Source: Candidatus Polarisedimenticolia bacterium (GTDB lineage: Bacteria > Acidobacteriota > Polarisedimenticolia > Gp22-AA2 > AA152). From it: DNA of 53,732 bases. The stretch is taken from contig DASYRE010000017.1 in assembly GCA_036004685.1 (NCBI GenBank), forward strand, positions 1 through 53,732. Direction: 5' to 3'. The translations under genes were made by a program, and so were the position numbers. Under the pieces are notes generated by a model. It made no database searches. It was not told the origin of the DNA and saw only the letters and a program-made list of their open reading frames with translations. Position 1 is the first letter of the stretch; each line of letters opens with the position of its first letter. Below are positions 1 through 7,907 of the stretch, piece after piece.

Positions 1-960
1 GATCGGCTGGTCCAGGTGCCAGAGAATGCGGGGATAGTCGCGCTTGAAGTCCTCGGCCGTGGGCTGCACGACCACCTGTTTGGCCCCGACGTGTCGGGCC
101 ACGGTTTGCGCGTGCTCGAACTCGTCGTAGCGCGGGCCGTAGGGATAGCGGCAGGAGAAGACGACGTCCGGCTTCGCCAGACAGGCGATCAGCGAGGAGT
201 CGAGGCCCCCGGAGAGGAACACTCCGACCGGGACGTCGCTGCGCAGCCGCAGCTTCACCGCGTCCTCGAGCAGCCACCTCAGCTTCTCGACGTAATAGGC
301 TTCCTTGTCGTAGGGGCCGTCGAACGAGGGGATTTCCCAGTAGCGCCGCACGCGCGCCTTCTCCCCGTCGTAGCGCATGAAGCAGCCGGGGGGAAGGCTC
401 AGAATACCCTTGAACAGCGTCTGCTCGGCGATCGAGGTCTCGAACGCGCCGTACTCCTCCGGCAGCGCCGGCTCGGCGTCGAGCAGCGTCAGGAGGCTCT
501 TGATCTCCGAGGCGAAGGCGAAACGGAGCGGCCCCCGGGGGAGGGAGTAGTACAAGGGCTTTTCTCCCATCCGGTCGCGCGCCAGGAACAGCTCCTTGCC
601 GTCCCAGATCGCGAAGGCGAACATCCCGATGAAGCGATCGAGACACCGTTCGCCCCACTCGGCATAGGCATGGAGAATGACCTCGGTGTCCGACTGGGTC
701 CGGAACCGGTGGCGCTCTTCCAGCTCTTTGCGGATCTCGCGGTAGTTGAAGATCATGCCGTTGAAGACGAGGGTGAACCGGCCGTCCTCGGTCGACATGG
801 GCTGCGCCCCGGTCTTGAGATCGATCACCTTGAGCCGCCGGCTGCCCAGGCTGACGTCCCCCGAGGTCACCGTGCCGGAAGCGTCCGGCCCCCGGTGGAA
901 CAGAATCTCGGTGGCGTCCGAGATATCGGCTTTCCCCCAGATTCCCGCGATGCCGCACAT
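1..960 (-). CDS. asnB: Asparagine synthetase (glutamine-hydrolysing), 3' end cut by the window
   Basis: Reads open from an ATG at 960 to the window edge (320 codons), so the C-terminus is missing. It begins MCGIAGIW, which puts the glutaminase nucleophile Cys2 directly after the start Met as class II amidotransferases require. The N-terminal half carries the glutaminase fold (RGPDASG, FNGMIFNYRE, SDTEVILHAY, ARDRMGEKPLYY). Near residue 250 the synthetase P-loop SGGLDSS starts the ATP-pyrophosphatase domain that amidates aspartate. A GGGAGCGG ribosome site precedes the start. Cytosolic. Family members of this type often sit in exopolysaccharide or exosortase gene clusters; the SGNH hydrolase and NtrC-type pair next door would fit that, but this is inference because the rest of the cluster lies outside the window. 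Confidence 0.95.
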   Translation of the reverse strand, partial: MCGIAGIWGKADISDATEILFHRGPDASGTVTSGDVSLGSRRLKVIDLKTGAQPMSTEDGRFTLVFNGMIFNYREIRKELEERHRFRTQSDTEVILHAYAEWGERCLDRFIGMFAFAIWDGKELFLARDRMGEKPLYYSLPRGPLRFAFASEIKSLLTLLDAEPALPEEYGAFETSIAEQTLFKGILSLPPGCFMRYDGEKARVRRYWEIPSFDGPYDKEAYYVEKLRWLLEDAVKLRLRSDVPVGVFLSGGLDSSLIACLAKPDVVFSCRYPYGPRYDEFEHAQTVARHVGAKQVVVQPTAEDFKRDYPRILWHLDQPI

Positions 961-1325
961 TTTCCGCTCCCCGCGTTGCGAATCGGCTCGCTGTGAAGAG
1001 GCGCAATGCGGCGCCGGGAACCCGGCGGCGACATGACGCTCGTCCTGCGCGAAAACGACGTTAACCCGATCCAGGGTGCCTGGGGGTCGAGATAGCTCGC
1101 AAACCCGTCGATGTGGGCTCGGGCGGTGAAGGCTTTTGGAGCGCGAGCCTGCGAAGTGTACGAAATGGCGCCCGCCTGCACCCTGCGCGTCGCGTGTGCT
1201 AGCCTAACATACTCGTGAAATCAGACAGACAGGCAGCGGAGGATTGCTTTGGTAATCGCTGCCGGGAGACCATCCATGCCCATTGACTCGGGGCCGATTT
1301 ACTGGATTGCCGCGGTGGAGGGGAC
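961..1325. other. Intergenic region between divergent asnB and SGNH hydrolase genes
   Basis: 365 bases without a convincing gene; short ORFs here have no family resemblance. It must hold the promoters of both divergent genes. On the plus strand TGCTAGCCT at 1197-1205 looks like an extended -10 (TGn plus TAGCCT), a string that recurs exactly at 10228-10236 and 42960-42968. A weak -35 match lies 17 bases upstream. Nothing else was recognised. Confidence 0.4.
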
Positions 1326-2474
1326 GTGACCCATAAAGCACTCGTGAACGGTTCCCGGGGAACTGAACGGAAGGTTCGAGCGATCCTGCTTGCCGGCTCG
1401 ATTCTCTTTTCGTTGCTGGCTGGGGAGGCGGTCGCCCGTTTGTTCCTTCCGGCTCCGTTACCCTGGCGATATCCGCAACTGCGTTTCCGCAGTTTGCCGG
1501 TCCTCCGCTTCGGTCTCATCCCGGGAGAGATAGGTTACAGCGCCGACAAGAAAGTCCGGGTGAACGCTCGCGGACTGCGCGGCAGCCTCGTTCCGTACGA
1601 AAGGACGCCGGGCAGAATCAGATTCCTTCTGCTAGGAGACTCGATCGTGTTCGGGTATGGCGTCGGGCAGGACGAGACCCTCGGCGAGCGACTTGCCGAT
1701 ACCCTGCGGAAGGACGGGCTCCCTGCGGAAGTGATCAATTCGGGCGTGCCCGCGTACAGCATCGAAGAAGAGATCGCCTTCCTGGAGCTAGATGGGATCC
1801 GCTACCGGCCAGACTACGTGATCCTTGGCTTTTGCTGGAACGATCTCAACGACAATCATGGCATCCGCGTGAGCTCGGAGGGCTGGCTCGTATCCGCCGC
1901 TCAGGGGGATGGGCCCGCCTCACACCCACTTTGGGAGACGCCCGCCACGTACGAGCTCAGGAACCTGGTCAAGCGATCACGAATCGCCTATACGGCGATG
2001 ACCGGACTGCGCAGCGTGCAGGAGAATCTCTGGCCCGATTCCCACTATCTTTTCCGCAAGAGCGTTCTCGAAGGCATGCAAACCCAGGCGATCGTGCAGG
2101 CTTGGGAGCGGGTGGCGAGAAACGTCCGGCGCCTGCAGGAGCTTTCCGTTCAACATGGGTTTCGTGTCCTGGTGGTCGCTCTTCCGCTCCCCCTGGCCCT
2201 GGAAGCCGACTTCCCGCGGAGCAGCTATCCCAAATCGCTGGCCGAAATCGCCGCGAGGGAAGGCGTGCCCTTCCTAGACCTGCAGGGCAGCTTTCGCGGG
2301 GCGTTCCGGGGGCACGACTCGCTGTTCATCCCGTACGATGCCGATCATCCGAACGGTGCCGGTCACGCTCTGGCCGCCGCTTCGATCCGGGACTATTTGG
2401 AAAAAAATGGAGGACTCGCGCTCCTGATCTCTTCCGTCCGGCATCGTCCCTCCTTCCCGGACACGCCCCGGTAG
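1326..2474 (+). CDS. Membrane-anchored SGNH/GDSL-family hydrolase
   Basis: 382 residues from a GTG start with a GGAGGGG ribosome site just upstream. An N-terminal hydrophobic segment (about residues 17-37) should anchor the protein with its catalytic domain outside the cytoplasm. The SGNH blocks are visible: GDSIVFGYG (nucleophile Ser), a Gly-containing NSGVPAYS block, WNDLND (Asn block) and a C-terminal DADHPNGAGH carrying the catalytic Asp and His. Members deacylate or deacetylate lipids and polysaccharides; AlgX/AlgJ-like relatives modify exopolysaccharides. The substrate here is unknown. Proximity to asnB suggests a cell-envelope polysaccharide role (inference). Confidence 0.85.
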   Translation: MTHKALVNGSRGTERKVRAILLAGSILFSLLAGEAVARLFLPAPLPWRYPQLRFRSLPVLRFGLIPGEIGYSADKKVRVNARGLRGSLVPYERTPGRIRFLLLGDSIVFGYGVGQDETLGERLADTLRKDGLPAEVINSGVPAYSIEEEIAFLELDGIRYRPDYVILGFCWNDLNDNHGIRVSSEGWLVSAAQGDGPASHPLWETPATYELRNLVKRSRIAYTAMTGLRSVQENLWPDSHYLFRKSVLEGMQTQAIVQAWERVARNVRRLQELSVQHGFRVLVVALPLPLALEADFPRSSYPKSLAEIAAREGVPFLDLQGSFRGAFRGHDSLFIPYDADHPNGAGHALAAASIRDYLEKNGGLALLISSVRHRPSFPDTPR

Positions 2475-2510
2475 GCTCCTCAGCACCTCTGGAATCGGGG
2501 GATCGATTCC

Positions 2511-2539
2511 TTGACTCGCCCCGAGGCTCCGCTTATATT
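2511..2539 (+). promoter_or_regulatory. Sigma-70 promoter of the histidine kinase gene
   Basis: TTGACT (2511-2516), a 17-base spacer, then TATATT (2534-2539): a near-consensus promoter. It overlaps the most upstream possible start codon (TTG 2511) of the kinase frame, so that start cannot be used from this promoter and the ATG at 2586 is preferred. Confidence 0.7.
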
Positions 2540-2552
2540 ACGAATTCGTAAT
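2537..2552. promoter_or_regulatory. 16-bp perfect palindrome (candidate operator)
   Basis: ATTACGAATTCGTAAT is a perfect inverted repeat overlapping the 3' part of the -10 box and the expected transcription start of the kinase-regulator operon. Its AT-rich makeup stands out in GC-rich DNA. The position suits a repressor or autoregulation; the binding protein is unknown. Confidence 0.5.
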
Positions 2553-2585
2553 TATGCGACGTCGCCTTCCAGGGAGAGGGCCTGG

Positions 2586-3695
2586 ATGAACCCTGGCTTT
2601 TTCAAAGATGTCTTCGAAAGCACTCGTTGCGGCATCCTGACCATCGACGAATCGGGTCGCGTGACCGCGGTCAATCACCTCGGCAGGTCCATCCTGTCGC
2701 TTGCGGAGGCCGATTCTGGCCCTATTCCTTGCGAGGAGCTCCTTCGTAATCACCCTCGGATGAGCCGCATGCTCCTGGACTCCCTCCACATGGAGAATCC
2801 GCCGGGCCGTTTCGAAATTGATATCGAGGCAGAGGGAAGGCCGAGAAGGGTGGTCGGCGGGACGATCTCCCACGTACGAGACGGAGAGGGGCGCCGAGAG
2901 GGGGCGGTCCTTGTCTTCAAGGATCTGACCCAGATCGAAGAGGGGGAGGAGCAAGAAAGCCTCAAAGAGCGCCTCGCGGCAATCGGCGAGATGGCGGCCG
3001 GGCTCGCCCATGAAATCCGCAATCCCCTGGGGAACATCGGCTCCACGGCAACGCTCCTGAAGCGCAAGCTCAGCGGGAACGACTCGGGGATCCTCGCCCT
3101 GAACAACATCGTCCAGGAAGTGCGGCGGCTCAACCACACCGTGACCCAGTGCCTCGAATATGCGAAGCCAGTGAACTTGACGTACCGTCCGCTGAATCTT
3201 GCGAGCCTGCTGCAGGAAGTCGTCGAGGACGTCCAGGCCAAATGGCCGCGTGGGGGCGTCCTGGTCACCGAAAGTCATACGGGAGGAGAGGCCGGCCCCC
3301 TGATGGCGGACGGGTTCCAGCTTCGTCAGGCCTTCCACAACCTGGTGGCGAACGCTTTCGACGCCATGGAGGGAAAGGGTGAGCTCGGCATCATCACCCT
3401 TCTGGAGCCGAGCGGGCACAAATTTGCCGCTTCCGACATTTCGGGAGAGGATAATCCGCCCTATTTCGCCGTGGTGCGCATCCGGGATTCCGGCCGGGGC
3501 ATCACGCCCGAAGCCCGCGAGCGGATGTTCTTTCCCTTTTTCACCACCAAGGCGGGGGGGTCGGGAATCGGGCTGGCGGTGGCCAAGAAGATCATCGATT
3601 CCCATCGAGGTCTTATCGACGTGGAAAGCGAGCCGGGCAGGGGAGCCACTCTTACCGTGAGGCTACCCTATCCGGGAGGTCCAATCGATGCGTGA
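2586..3695 (+). CDS. PAS-domain sensor histidine kinase, NtrB/AtoS type
   Basis: 369 residues from ATG 2586, which has a GGGAGAGGG ribosome site. Residues about 5-125 form a PAS-like sensor (GILTIDESGRVTAVN). The DHp helix carries the phospho-acceptor His142 in GLAHEIRNPLGN. The HATPase domain shows the N box (NLVANAFDAM), G1 (IRDSGRGI), F (FFPFFTTK) and G2 (GSGIGLAVAKK). No membrane segment is seen, so it should sense a cytosolic signal. It probably phosphorylates the sigma-54 regulator starting 15 bases downstream. The arrangement resembles NtrB-NtrC and PrsK-PrsR pairs; the signal cannot be read from the sequence. Confidence 0.93.
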   Translation: MNPGFFKDVFESTRCGILTIDESGRVTAVNHLGRSILSLAEADSGPIPCEELLRNHPRMSRMLLDSLHMENPPGRFEIDIEAEGRPRRVVGGTISHVRDGEGRREGAVLVFKDLTQIEEGEEQESLKERLAAIGEMAAGLAHEIRNPLGNIGSTATLLKRKLSGNDSGILALNNIVQEVRRLNHTVTQCLEYAKPVNLTYRPLNLASLLQEVVEDVQAKWPRGGVLVTESHTGGEAGPLMADGFQLRQAFHNLVANAFDAMEGKGELGIITLLEPSGHKFAASDISGEDNPPYFAVVRIRDSGRGITPEARERMFFPFFTTKAGGSGIGLAVAKKIIDSHRGLIDVESEPGRGATLTVRLPYPGGPIDA

Positions 3696-3710
3696 GCCGG
3701 GGGTGAGCCG

Positions 3711-5099
3711 ATGAAGCGTCTTCTCATCGTCGAGGACGAGAGGATTTCGAGAGAAAACCTCCAGACGATGTTCAGCGAGCACGGTTACGACGTGGAAGCA
3801 GCGCCCAATGGCGGCCAGGCGATTCGCCGGCTGGACCAGGAGCACTTCGACCTGGTGATCACCGACATGCAGATGCCGGAGGCGGACGGGCTGCAGGTCC
3901 TCCGGAAAGCAAAACAGGCCGACGAAAACACCATCGTCATGGTCATGACTGCCTACGGATCGGTCGAATCGGCGGTCGAGGCGATGCGCTTCGGGGCCTA
4001 TGACTACATCCAGAAGCCGTTCGAGCTCGACGAGCTCGAGATGAAAGTCATGCGGGCCTTCGATCACCAGCGGGAGACACGGCAACTGGAGGTCCTGAAG
4101 TCGGCGGAAAGCGAGGCAGGCGAGCTCGTCTCAGAAAGCGCGGAGATGAAGCAGGTCCTGGCGGTCGTTCAGAAAGTGGCCCGGAGCAAAGCGACCGTTT
4201 TGATCACCGGAGAGACCGGGACGGGAAAAGAGAAGGTCGCGGAAGCGTTGCATCAGGGCTCGTGGCGGGCGGAGCACAACTTGGTGAAGGTGAATTGCGC
4301 CGCGATTCCGGAGGACCTGATTGAAAGCGAGCTTTTCGGCCATGAGCGCGGCGCCTTCACGGGGGCGCTCCGAAGAAAAATGGGGCGCTTCGAGCTGGCG
4401 GATGAAGGGACACTGTTCCTCGATGAAGTCGGGAGCATGTCCCCCCGGACTCAGGCGAAGCTCCTGCGGGCTCTCCAGGACCAGGAATTCGAGCGGGTCG
4501 GCGGCGAGCGTAGCATCCGCGTCGACGTCCGCGTCGTGGCGGCCACCAACCGGGACCTGCTGGAGGCGATCGACCGGGGAGAATTCCGCAGCGATCTCTT
4601 TCATCGCCTGTCGGTCGTGAACATCCGAATTCCGCCCCTGCGGGAGAGGAAGGCGGACATCCAGCCGCTCGCGACCATCTTTCTGGAGAAATACAGCCGG
4701 GAGCTCCACCGGAGCATCAAAGGCTTCACCGAGGAGGCGAAAGCGCTGCTGCTGGAGCACCCTTGGTCGGGGAACGTGCGCGAGCTCAAGAACGCTATGG
4801 AGCGGACGGTGCTGATGAGCGAAAGCGATTGGATCTCCCCGGAAGACATTTCGCTCTTCGAGATCAGGCTGGCACCAAGGGATGCGGCCGGGGGATCCCA
4901 GAAGGTCTCGGCTTCGATGGATTTGGAGGAGATGGAAAAGGAAGCCGTGCTTCAAGCCCTGGAGCGCGCCAACTGGGTCCAGAAGGATGCCGCGGCGGCC
5001 TTGGGGATCAGCAGCCGGGTCATGAACTACAAGGTCAAGAAGTACAGCTTCAAGAACCCCCGCTGGAACCGCAACAAGCCCACCGCCGGCGAAATGTAG
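3711..5099 (+). CDS. Sigma-54-dependent response regulator, NtrC family
   Basis: 462 residues, full length for the family. The receiver domain (1-120) has the phospho-acceptor Asp52 in VITDMQMP and Lys102. The AAA+ domain (about 140-370) has Walker A GETGTGKE (167-174), the sigma-54 contact loop GAFTGA (214-219), Walker B GTLFLDEVG and the R-fingers region. A Fis-type helix-turn-helix closes the protein (KDAAAALGISSRVMNYKVKK). It should activate RNA polymerase-sigma-54. A -24/-12 element with correct spacing lies 250 bases downstream ahead of the dockerin gene, which makes that operon the most obvious local target (inference). Confidence 0.95.
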   Translation: MKRLLIVEDERISRENLQTMFSEHGYDVEAAPNGGQAIRRLDQEHFDLVITDMQMPEADGLQVLRKAKQADENTIVMVMTAYGSVESAVEAMRFGAYDYIQKPFELDELEMKVMRAFDHQRETRQLEVLKSAESEAGELVSESAEMKQVLAVVQKVARSKATVLITGETGTGKEKVAEALHQGSWRAEHNLVKVNCAAIPEDLIESELFGHERGAFTGALRRKMGRFELADEGTLFLDEVGSMSPRTQAKLLRALQDQEFERVGGERSIRVDVRVVAATNRDLLEAIDRGEFRSDLFHRLSVVNIRIPPLRERKADIQPLATIFLEKYSRELHRSIKGFTEEAKALLLEHPWSGNVRELKNAMERTVLMSESDWISPEDISLFEIRLAPRDAAGGSQKVSASMDLEEMEKEAVLQALERANWVQKDAAAALGISSRVMNYKVKKYSFKNPRWNRNKPTAGEM

Positions 5100-5412
5100 A
5101 GAATCCTTCATTCCACTTTGGATGAACCCGAGTCAAGGAACGTCCACTTCTGTCCTCGCGCGCTCCGACATAATCCGAGAGTTCTTCCGAATGCCTCTCG
5201 CACACCTGCGTAACCGTAACCGACTTACTAGGGTGTAAGACGTTTGAGGATATGTGCGAGCGCCAAAATACCGACGCTTCCTCCGAGTTCTATCTCGCTG
5301 CAATCCTGCAACTTATAGAGTGTCTTTGAGAGCGTGAGAAGGTCTTTCGTGGCACCGATGCTGCTATCGCTCCCTGAGAGGATCCACGAGCGGATCCTGC
5401 GAGGGGGGAGCG
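5100..5412 (+). other. Intergenic regulatory region upstream of the dockerin gene
   Basis: 313 bases with no gene. It contains an 8-bp perfect inverted repeat CTCGCACA (5197-5204) / TGTGCGAG (5253-5260). Between the arms lie a tandem GTAACC GTAACC (5210-5221) and CTTAC-N6-GTAAG (5224-5239). These sit roughly 90-150 bases upstream of the -24/-12 element, the usual distance for activator binding sites of NtrC-type proteins. Assignment as enhancers is inference. Confidence 0.45.
5350..5365 (+). promoter_or_regulatory. Candidate sigma-54 promoter (-24/-12)
   Basis: TGGCACCGATGCTGCT keeps the invariant GG (5351-5352) and GC (5363-5364) exactly 10 bases apart. It differs from the consensus TGGCACGrNNNTTGCW at two positions. 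The start site would be near 5376, 37 bases before ATG 5413. An NtrC-family activator is encoded directly upstream. Confidence 0.6.
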
Positions 5413-6234
5413 ATGCAATCCATCCAGCGCCAAGCGGTTCGAACGGCCGGCGCCCGGCTCCTGAAGTGGATTTTCTGGATCGCCTTCACGGTGCTGCTCG
5501 TGCTCTTTCCGCGTGCGGCATCCGCCGGCACGATCAAGCTGGCTTGGGACCCCGTCGGCGACACCGACCTTTCAGGGTATCGCGTCTACTACGGGACGAC
5601 CTCGAGGGTCTACACCAACATGCTGGACGTCGGCATGCAAACGGCGGCGACCCTCAATAATCTGCAGGATTGCACGGTCTATTACCTGGCGTTGAAGGCA
5701 AGGGACGCCAACGGAAACGAGAGCGTCGCCTTCTCCAACGAGGTGTCGGGAATGTCGGCGCCGGAGCCTGCGTCGATCAGCCCCAACTCGGCCGTCCAGG
5801 GCGCGGGCAACGTGACCGTCACCATCACCGGCAACAATTTCGATACCCAGGCGAGGCCGGATTTCGGCCCCGGCATCACGGTGAACAGCTACGGGACCAC
5901 CTCCTGCAACAGGCTTCAGGCCACCATCAGCATCGACGCGGCCGCCTGGGTCAACGCGCCGCCGGCGCAGCCTCGTGCGGTCGGGGTCCTGAATCAAGGC
6001 GGGCCCCGTGGCCAGAGGAGCGGAGCGTTTACCGTGCTTTTCGACAACAAGCGCTCCGACATCGACCACTCGGGGAAGGTGGCGGCTCGAGACGTCCTTT
6101 ACTGGCGCAATGCTTTCGGCAGCATTCTGGGCGATTCGAGCTACAATACCGCCGCCGATCTGAACGGGGACGGCGTGGTGGACGGCGCCGACCTCGCGCT
6201 TCTCGCCGTCTGGCACGGCACGATCTTCAACTAG
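5413..6234 (+). CDS. Secreted fibronectin type III / dockerin protein
   Basis: 273 residues with a strong GAGGGGGGAG ribosome site. A hydrophobic stretch near residues 17-37 ending in RAASAG is a plausible signal peptide. A fibronectin type III domain follows (about 38-115: IKLAWDPV, GYRVYYGT, YYLALKARDANGNES). Next is an IPT/TIG-like beta domain (about 116-207: SISPNSAVQGAGNVTVTI). The C-terminus is a type I-like dockerin with two Ca-binding loops, DIDHSGKVAARD and DLNGDGVVDGAD. Dockerins bind cohesins, and a cohesin-like lipoprotein follows immediately in the same frame, so the two may form a surface-attached pair. No enzymatic domain is seen. Confidence 0.88.
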   Translation: MQSIQRQAVRTAGARLLKWIFWIAFTVLLVLFPRAASAGTIKLAWDPVGDTDLSGYRVYYGTTSRVYTNMLDVGMQTAATLNNLQDCTVYYLALKARDANGNESVAFSNEVSGMSAPEPASISPNSAVQGAGNVTVTITGNNFDTQARPDFGPGITVNSYGTTSCNRLQATISIDAAAWVNAPPAQPRAVGVLNQGGPRGQRSGAFTVLFDNKRSDIDHSGKVAARDVLYWRNAFGSILGDSSYNTAADLNGDGVVDGADLALLAVWHGTIFN

Positions 6235-6249
6235 CCTCGGGGGACCACC

Positions 6250-6837
6250 CTGATAGCTCAAGCCAAAAGGCGGGCGGCGATTCTGGCCTGCTTCTTCCTG
6301 TTCGTCCTGATCAATTGCGGCGGCGGGGGAGGCGGCGGCGGAGGGGACGACGACAACGGGGGCCTGGTGGCCACGTTCGAGGGCGCTTGCGTCCCCGGCA
6401 ATCCCTGCTACGCGGGGACGGTCACGATGCAGGCGGGGTCGGCCTCCGGGAACGTCTTCGAAGTGAACATGGTCCTGAACAAGCTGAACACCGTTATCGG
6501 AGCGGTCTCGATGCTGGTCGATTTCGATCCGACCTTCCTGAGCTATCAGGGCTTCACGAAGGGGACTGCTTTGGGCAACGGCGTCCAAACAATTTACATC
6601 GTCACGCCCACTTCCGGTGAAGTCCAGATCAGCATCACGCCGGGTGGTGGGAAGAGCATTTCAAGCGCCGATACGATGATTACCCTGGCTTTCAAGGCCC
6701 TGAAGGCGGGGCAGTCGAACCTGTCTTTCAGAAACAAGGACGTCAATGACGGCTCGGTCCTCTACACGACGGGGGGAGTCGTCATTCCCGCGGGCGGCTC
6801 GTCCGGCTGGTCCGGAGGGCTGGTAACGGCCAATTGA
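6250..6837 (+). CDS. Cohesin-domain lipoprotein with non-canonical start
   Basis: About 195 residues if it starts at CTG 6250, the first usable codon after the dockerin stop (TAG 6232-6234); GGGGGA at 6239-6244 could be its ribosome site. ATA 6253 is the only other codon that keeps the whole signal. The start chosen gives a basic N-terminus (AKRR), a hydrophobic core and Cys23 in LINC, followed by a run of glycines and DDD typical of lipoprotein linkers. A GTG at 6367 would delete all of this. The rest is a cohesin-like beta sandwich (VTMQAGSASGNVFEVNMVL, VSMLVDFDPTFLSYQGF, ITLAFKALKAGQSNLSF). It is probably surface or outer-membrane anchored and a partner of the upstream dockerin protein. 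Asn at the -1 lipobox position is unusual. Confidence 0.75.
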   Translation: MIAQAKRRAAILACFFLFVLINCGGGGGGGGGDDDNGGLVATFEGACVPGNPCYAGTVTMQAGSASGNVFEVNMVLNKLNTVIGAVSMLVDFDPTFLSYQGFTKGTALGNGVQTIYIVTPTSGEVQISITPGGGKSISSADTMITLAFKALKAGQSNLSFRNKDVNDGSVLYTTGGVVIPAGGSSGWSGGLVTAN

Positions 6838-7009
6838 CCGGCGCCTCCAACAGGCTCCGCAGCAAGATGCCCCTCACCATCTGACGAAGTCCTGAGAGGA
6901 AGCCGCACCGGTCCCCGGGCGCGTTTTAACCCGCTACCCGCCACCACGCCGGCCGCAGAGCCGGCACCAAGCCTGAACGTTCCGTTGGCGAACGCCTCCG
7001 AAATGGCGC

Positions 7010-7714
7010 TCAGAGCGCTTTCCCTGCCTCCGTCCAGCGCCGCAAAAGGGCTTGGGTGGCGCGCGGAATCGACACGTCCTCCCGCTCCTGCCGGTTGCGG
7101 ATTTCCTTCCAAAGCGCGCCGAGCGCTTCAGGGGTGTCGACGTCGTCCCAGGCGGGGAGCGAAGCGAGAGTGATCCCTTCCTGGCGGGCCCGGCGGACGG
7201 TCTCGCGATAGACCTGCGCCGTCCCCCACGGGATTGCGCGGAACAGCTCGGGGTGAAGGCGCGTGGCCCCCATCAAATAGTAGCCGCCGTCACGGGCCGG
7301 CCCCACGACGACTTGGTGGGTTTCCAACTGGTCGAAAGCGCGAACGATTCTCTCGGGCGGAAGATGTGGGCTGTCGGAGCCCAGAACGACCACTTGCCGT
7401 GAGCCCGCGCTGAAGCGCTCCTCGAAGGCCTTGGCCAGCCTCTCGCCGAGATCCAACCCCTGCTGCGCCGCGAGCAAAGCGGCTCCCTGCCGGGCGGAGA
7501 GCTCCGCGTCCAGATTTCCCGGCTCGCTCAAGTAGAGCGCGGCGGCGGCCGAAGTCCGGGCGGCGACGTCATTGAGCAGGTCGAGGCTGTCGGCGAGAAG
7601 GGCGCGGTGCAGCTCCAGTGCCTCTTCGGGAGTGTAGCGTGGAACGAGACGGGTCTTGACCTTTCCGGCGACCGGATACCGGGCGAACAGCAGAAGGGAG
7701 CGGGACGGAATCAT
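7010..7714 (-). CDS. DUF2064 / TIGR04282-family glycosyltransferase-like protein
   Basis: 234 residues from ATG 7714; the frame is open further upstream, but MIPSRSLLLFARYPVAGKVKTRL is the usual family N-terminus. It shows LLLFARYPVAGKVKTRL, VVLGSDSPHLP (the nucleotide/metal-binding GSDSP region) and GPARDGGYYLMG, with a WDDVDTPE tail, all typical of the CofC/MobA-like GT-A fold. Members are annotated as glycosyltransferase A-like proteins; the substrate is not known. Cytosolic. It is divergent from the patatin gene with about 190 bases between the two starts. Confidence 0.85.
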   Translation of the reverse strand: MIPSRSLLLFARYPVAGKVKTRLVPRYTPEEALELHRALLADSLDLLNDVAARTSAAAALYLSEPGNLDAELSARQGAALLAAQQGLDLGERLAKAFEERFSAGSRQVVVLGSDSPHLPPERIVRAFDQLETHQVVVGPARDGGYYLMGATRLHPELFRAIPWGTAQVYRETVRRARQEGITLASLPAWDDVDTPEALGALWKEIRNRQEREDVSIPRATQALLRRWTEAGKAL

Positions 7715-7842
7715 CGGTCGGAAGGCCGTTCTCCATTGAAGCAAACCCACGTCGGCGGAGCTCTTGCCTGCCGCCGCGCACGGGCCGAATACCGTGAATT
7801 GCGCGGCTCTCGTGGCGGCCGGATGGTAACACAATGCCGGAA

Positions 7843-7851
7843 TGGTAAGAT
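7843..7851 (+). promoter_or_regulatory. Extended -10 element upstream of the patatin gene
   Basis: TGGTAAGAT fits an extended -10 (TGn plus TAAGAT); no good -35 is seen. It lies downstream of an earlier in-frame start codon (7842), favouring ATG 7908 as the true start. Confidence 0.35.
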
Positions 7852-7907
7852 GCGCACCGTCCGGCGCCCCGGCCGGGGCGGCGATTGAACATACGGAGAA
7901 GCTCCGA

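Noticed and set aside
2511-2585. TTG 2511 as start of the histidine kinase.
   Set aside because: It is inside the -35 hexamer of a near-consensus promoter; ATG 2586 has a ribosome site and starts the PAS domain directly.
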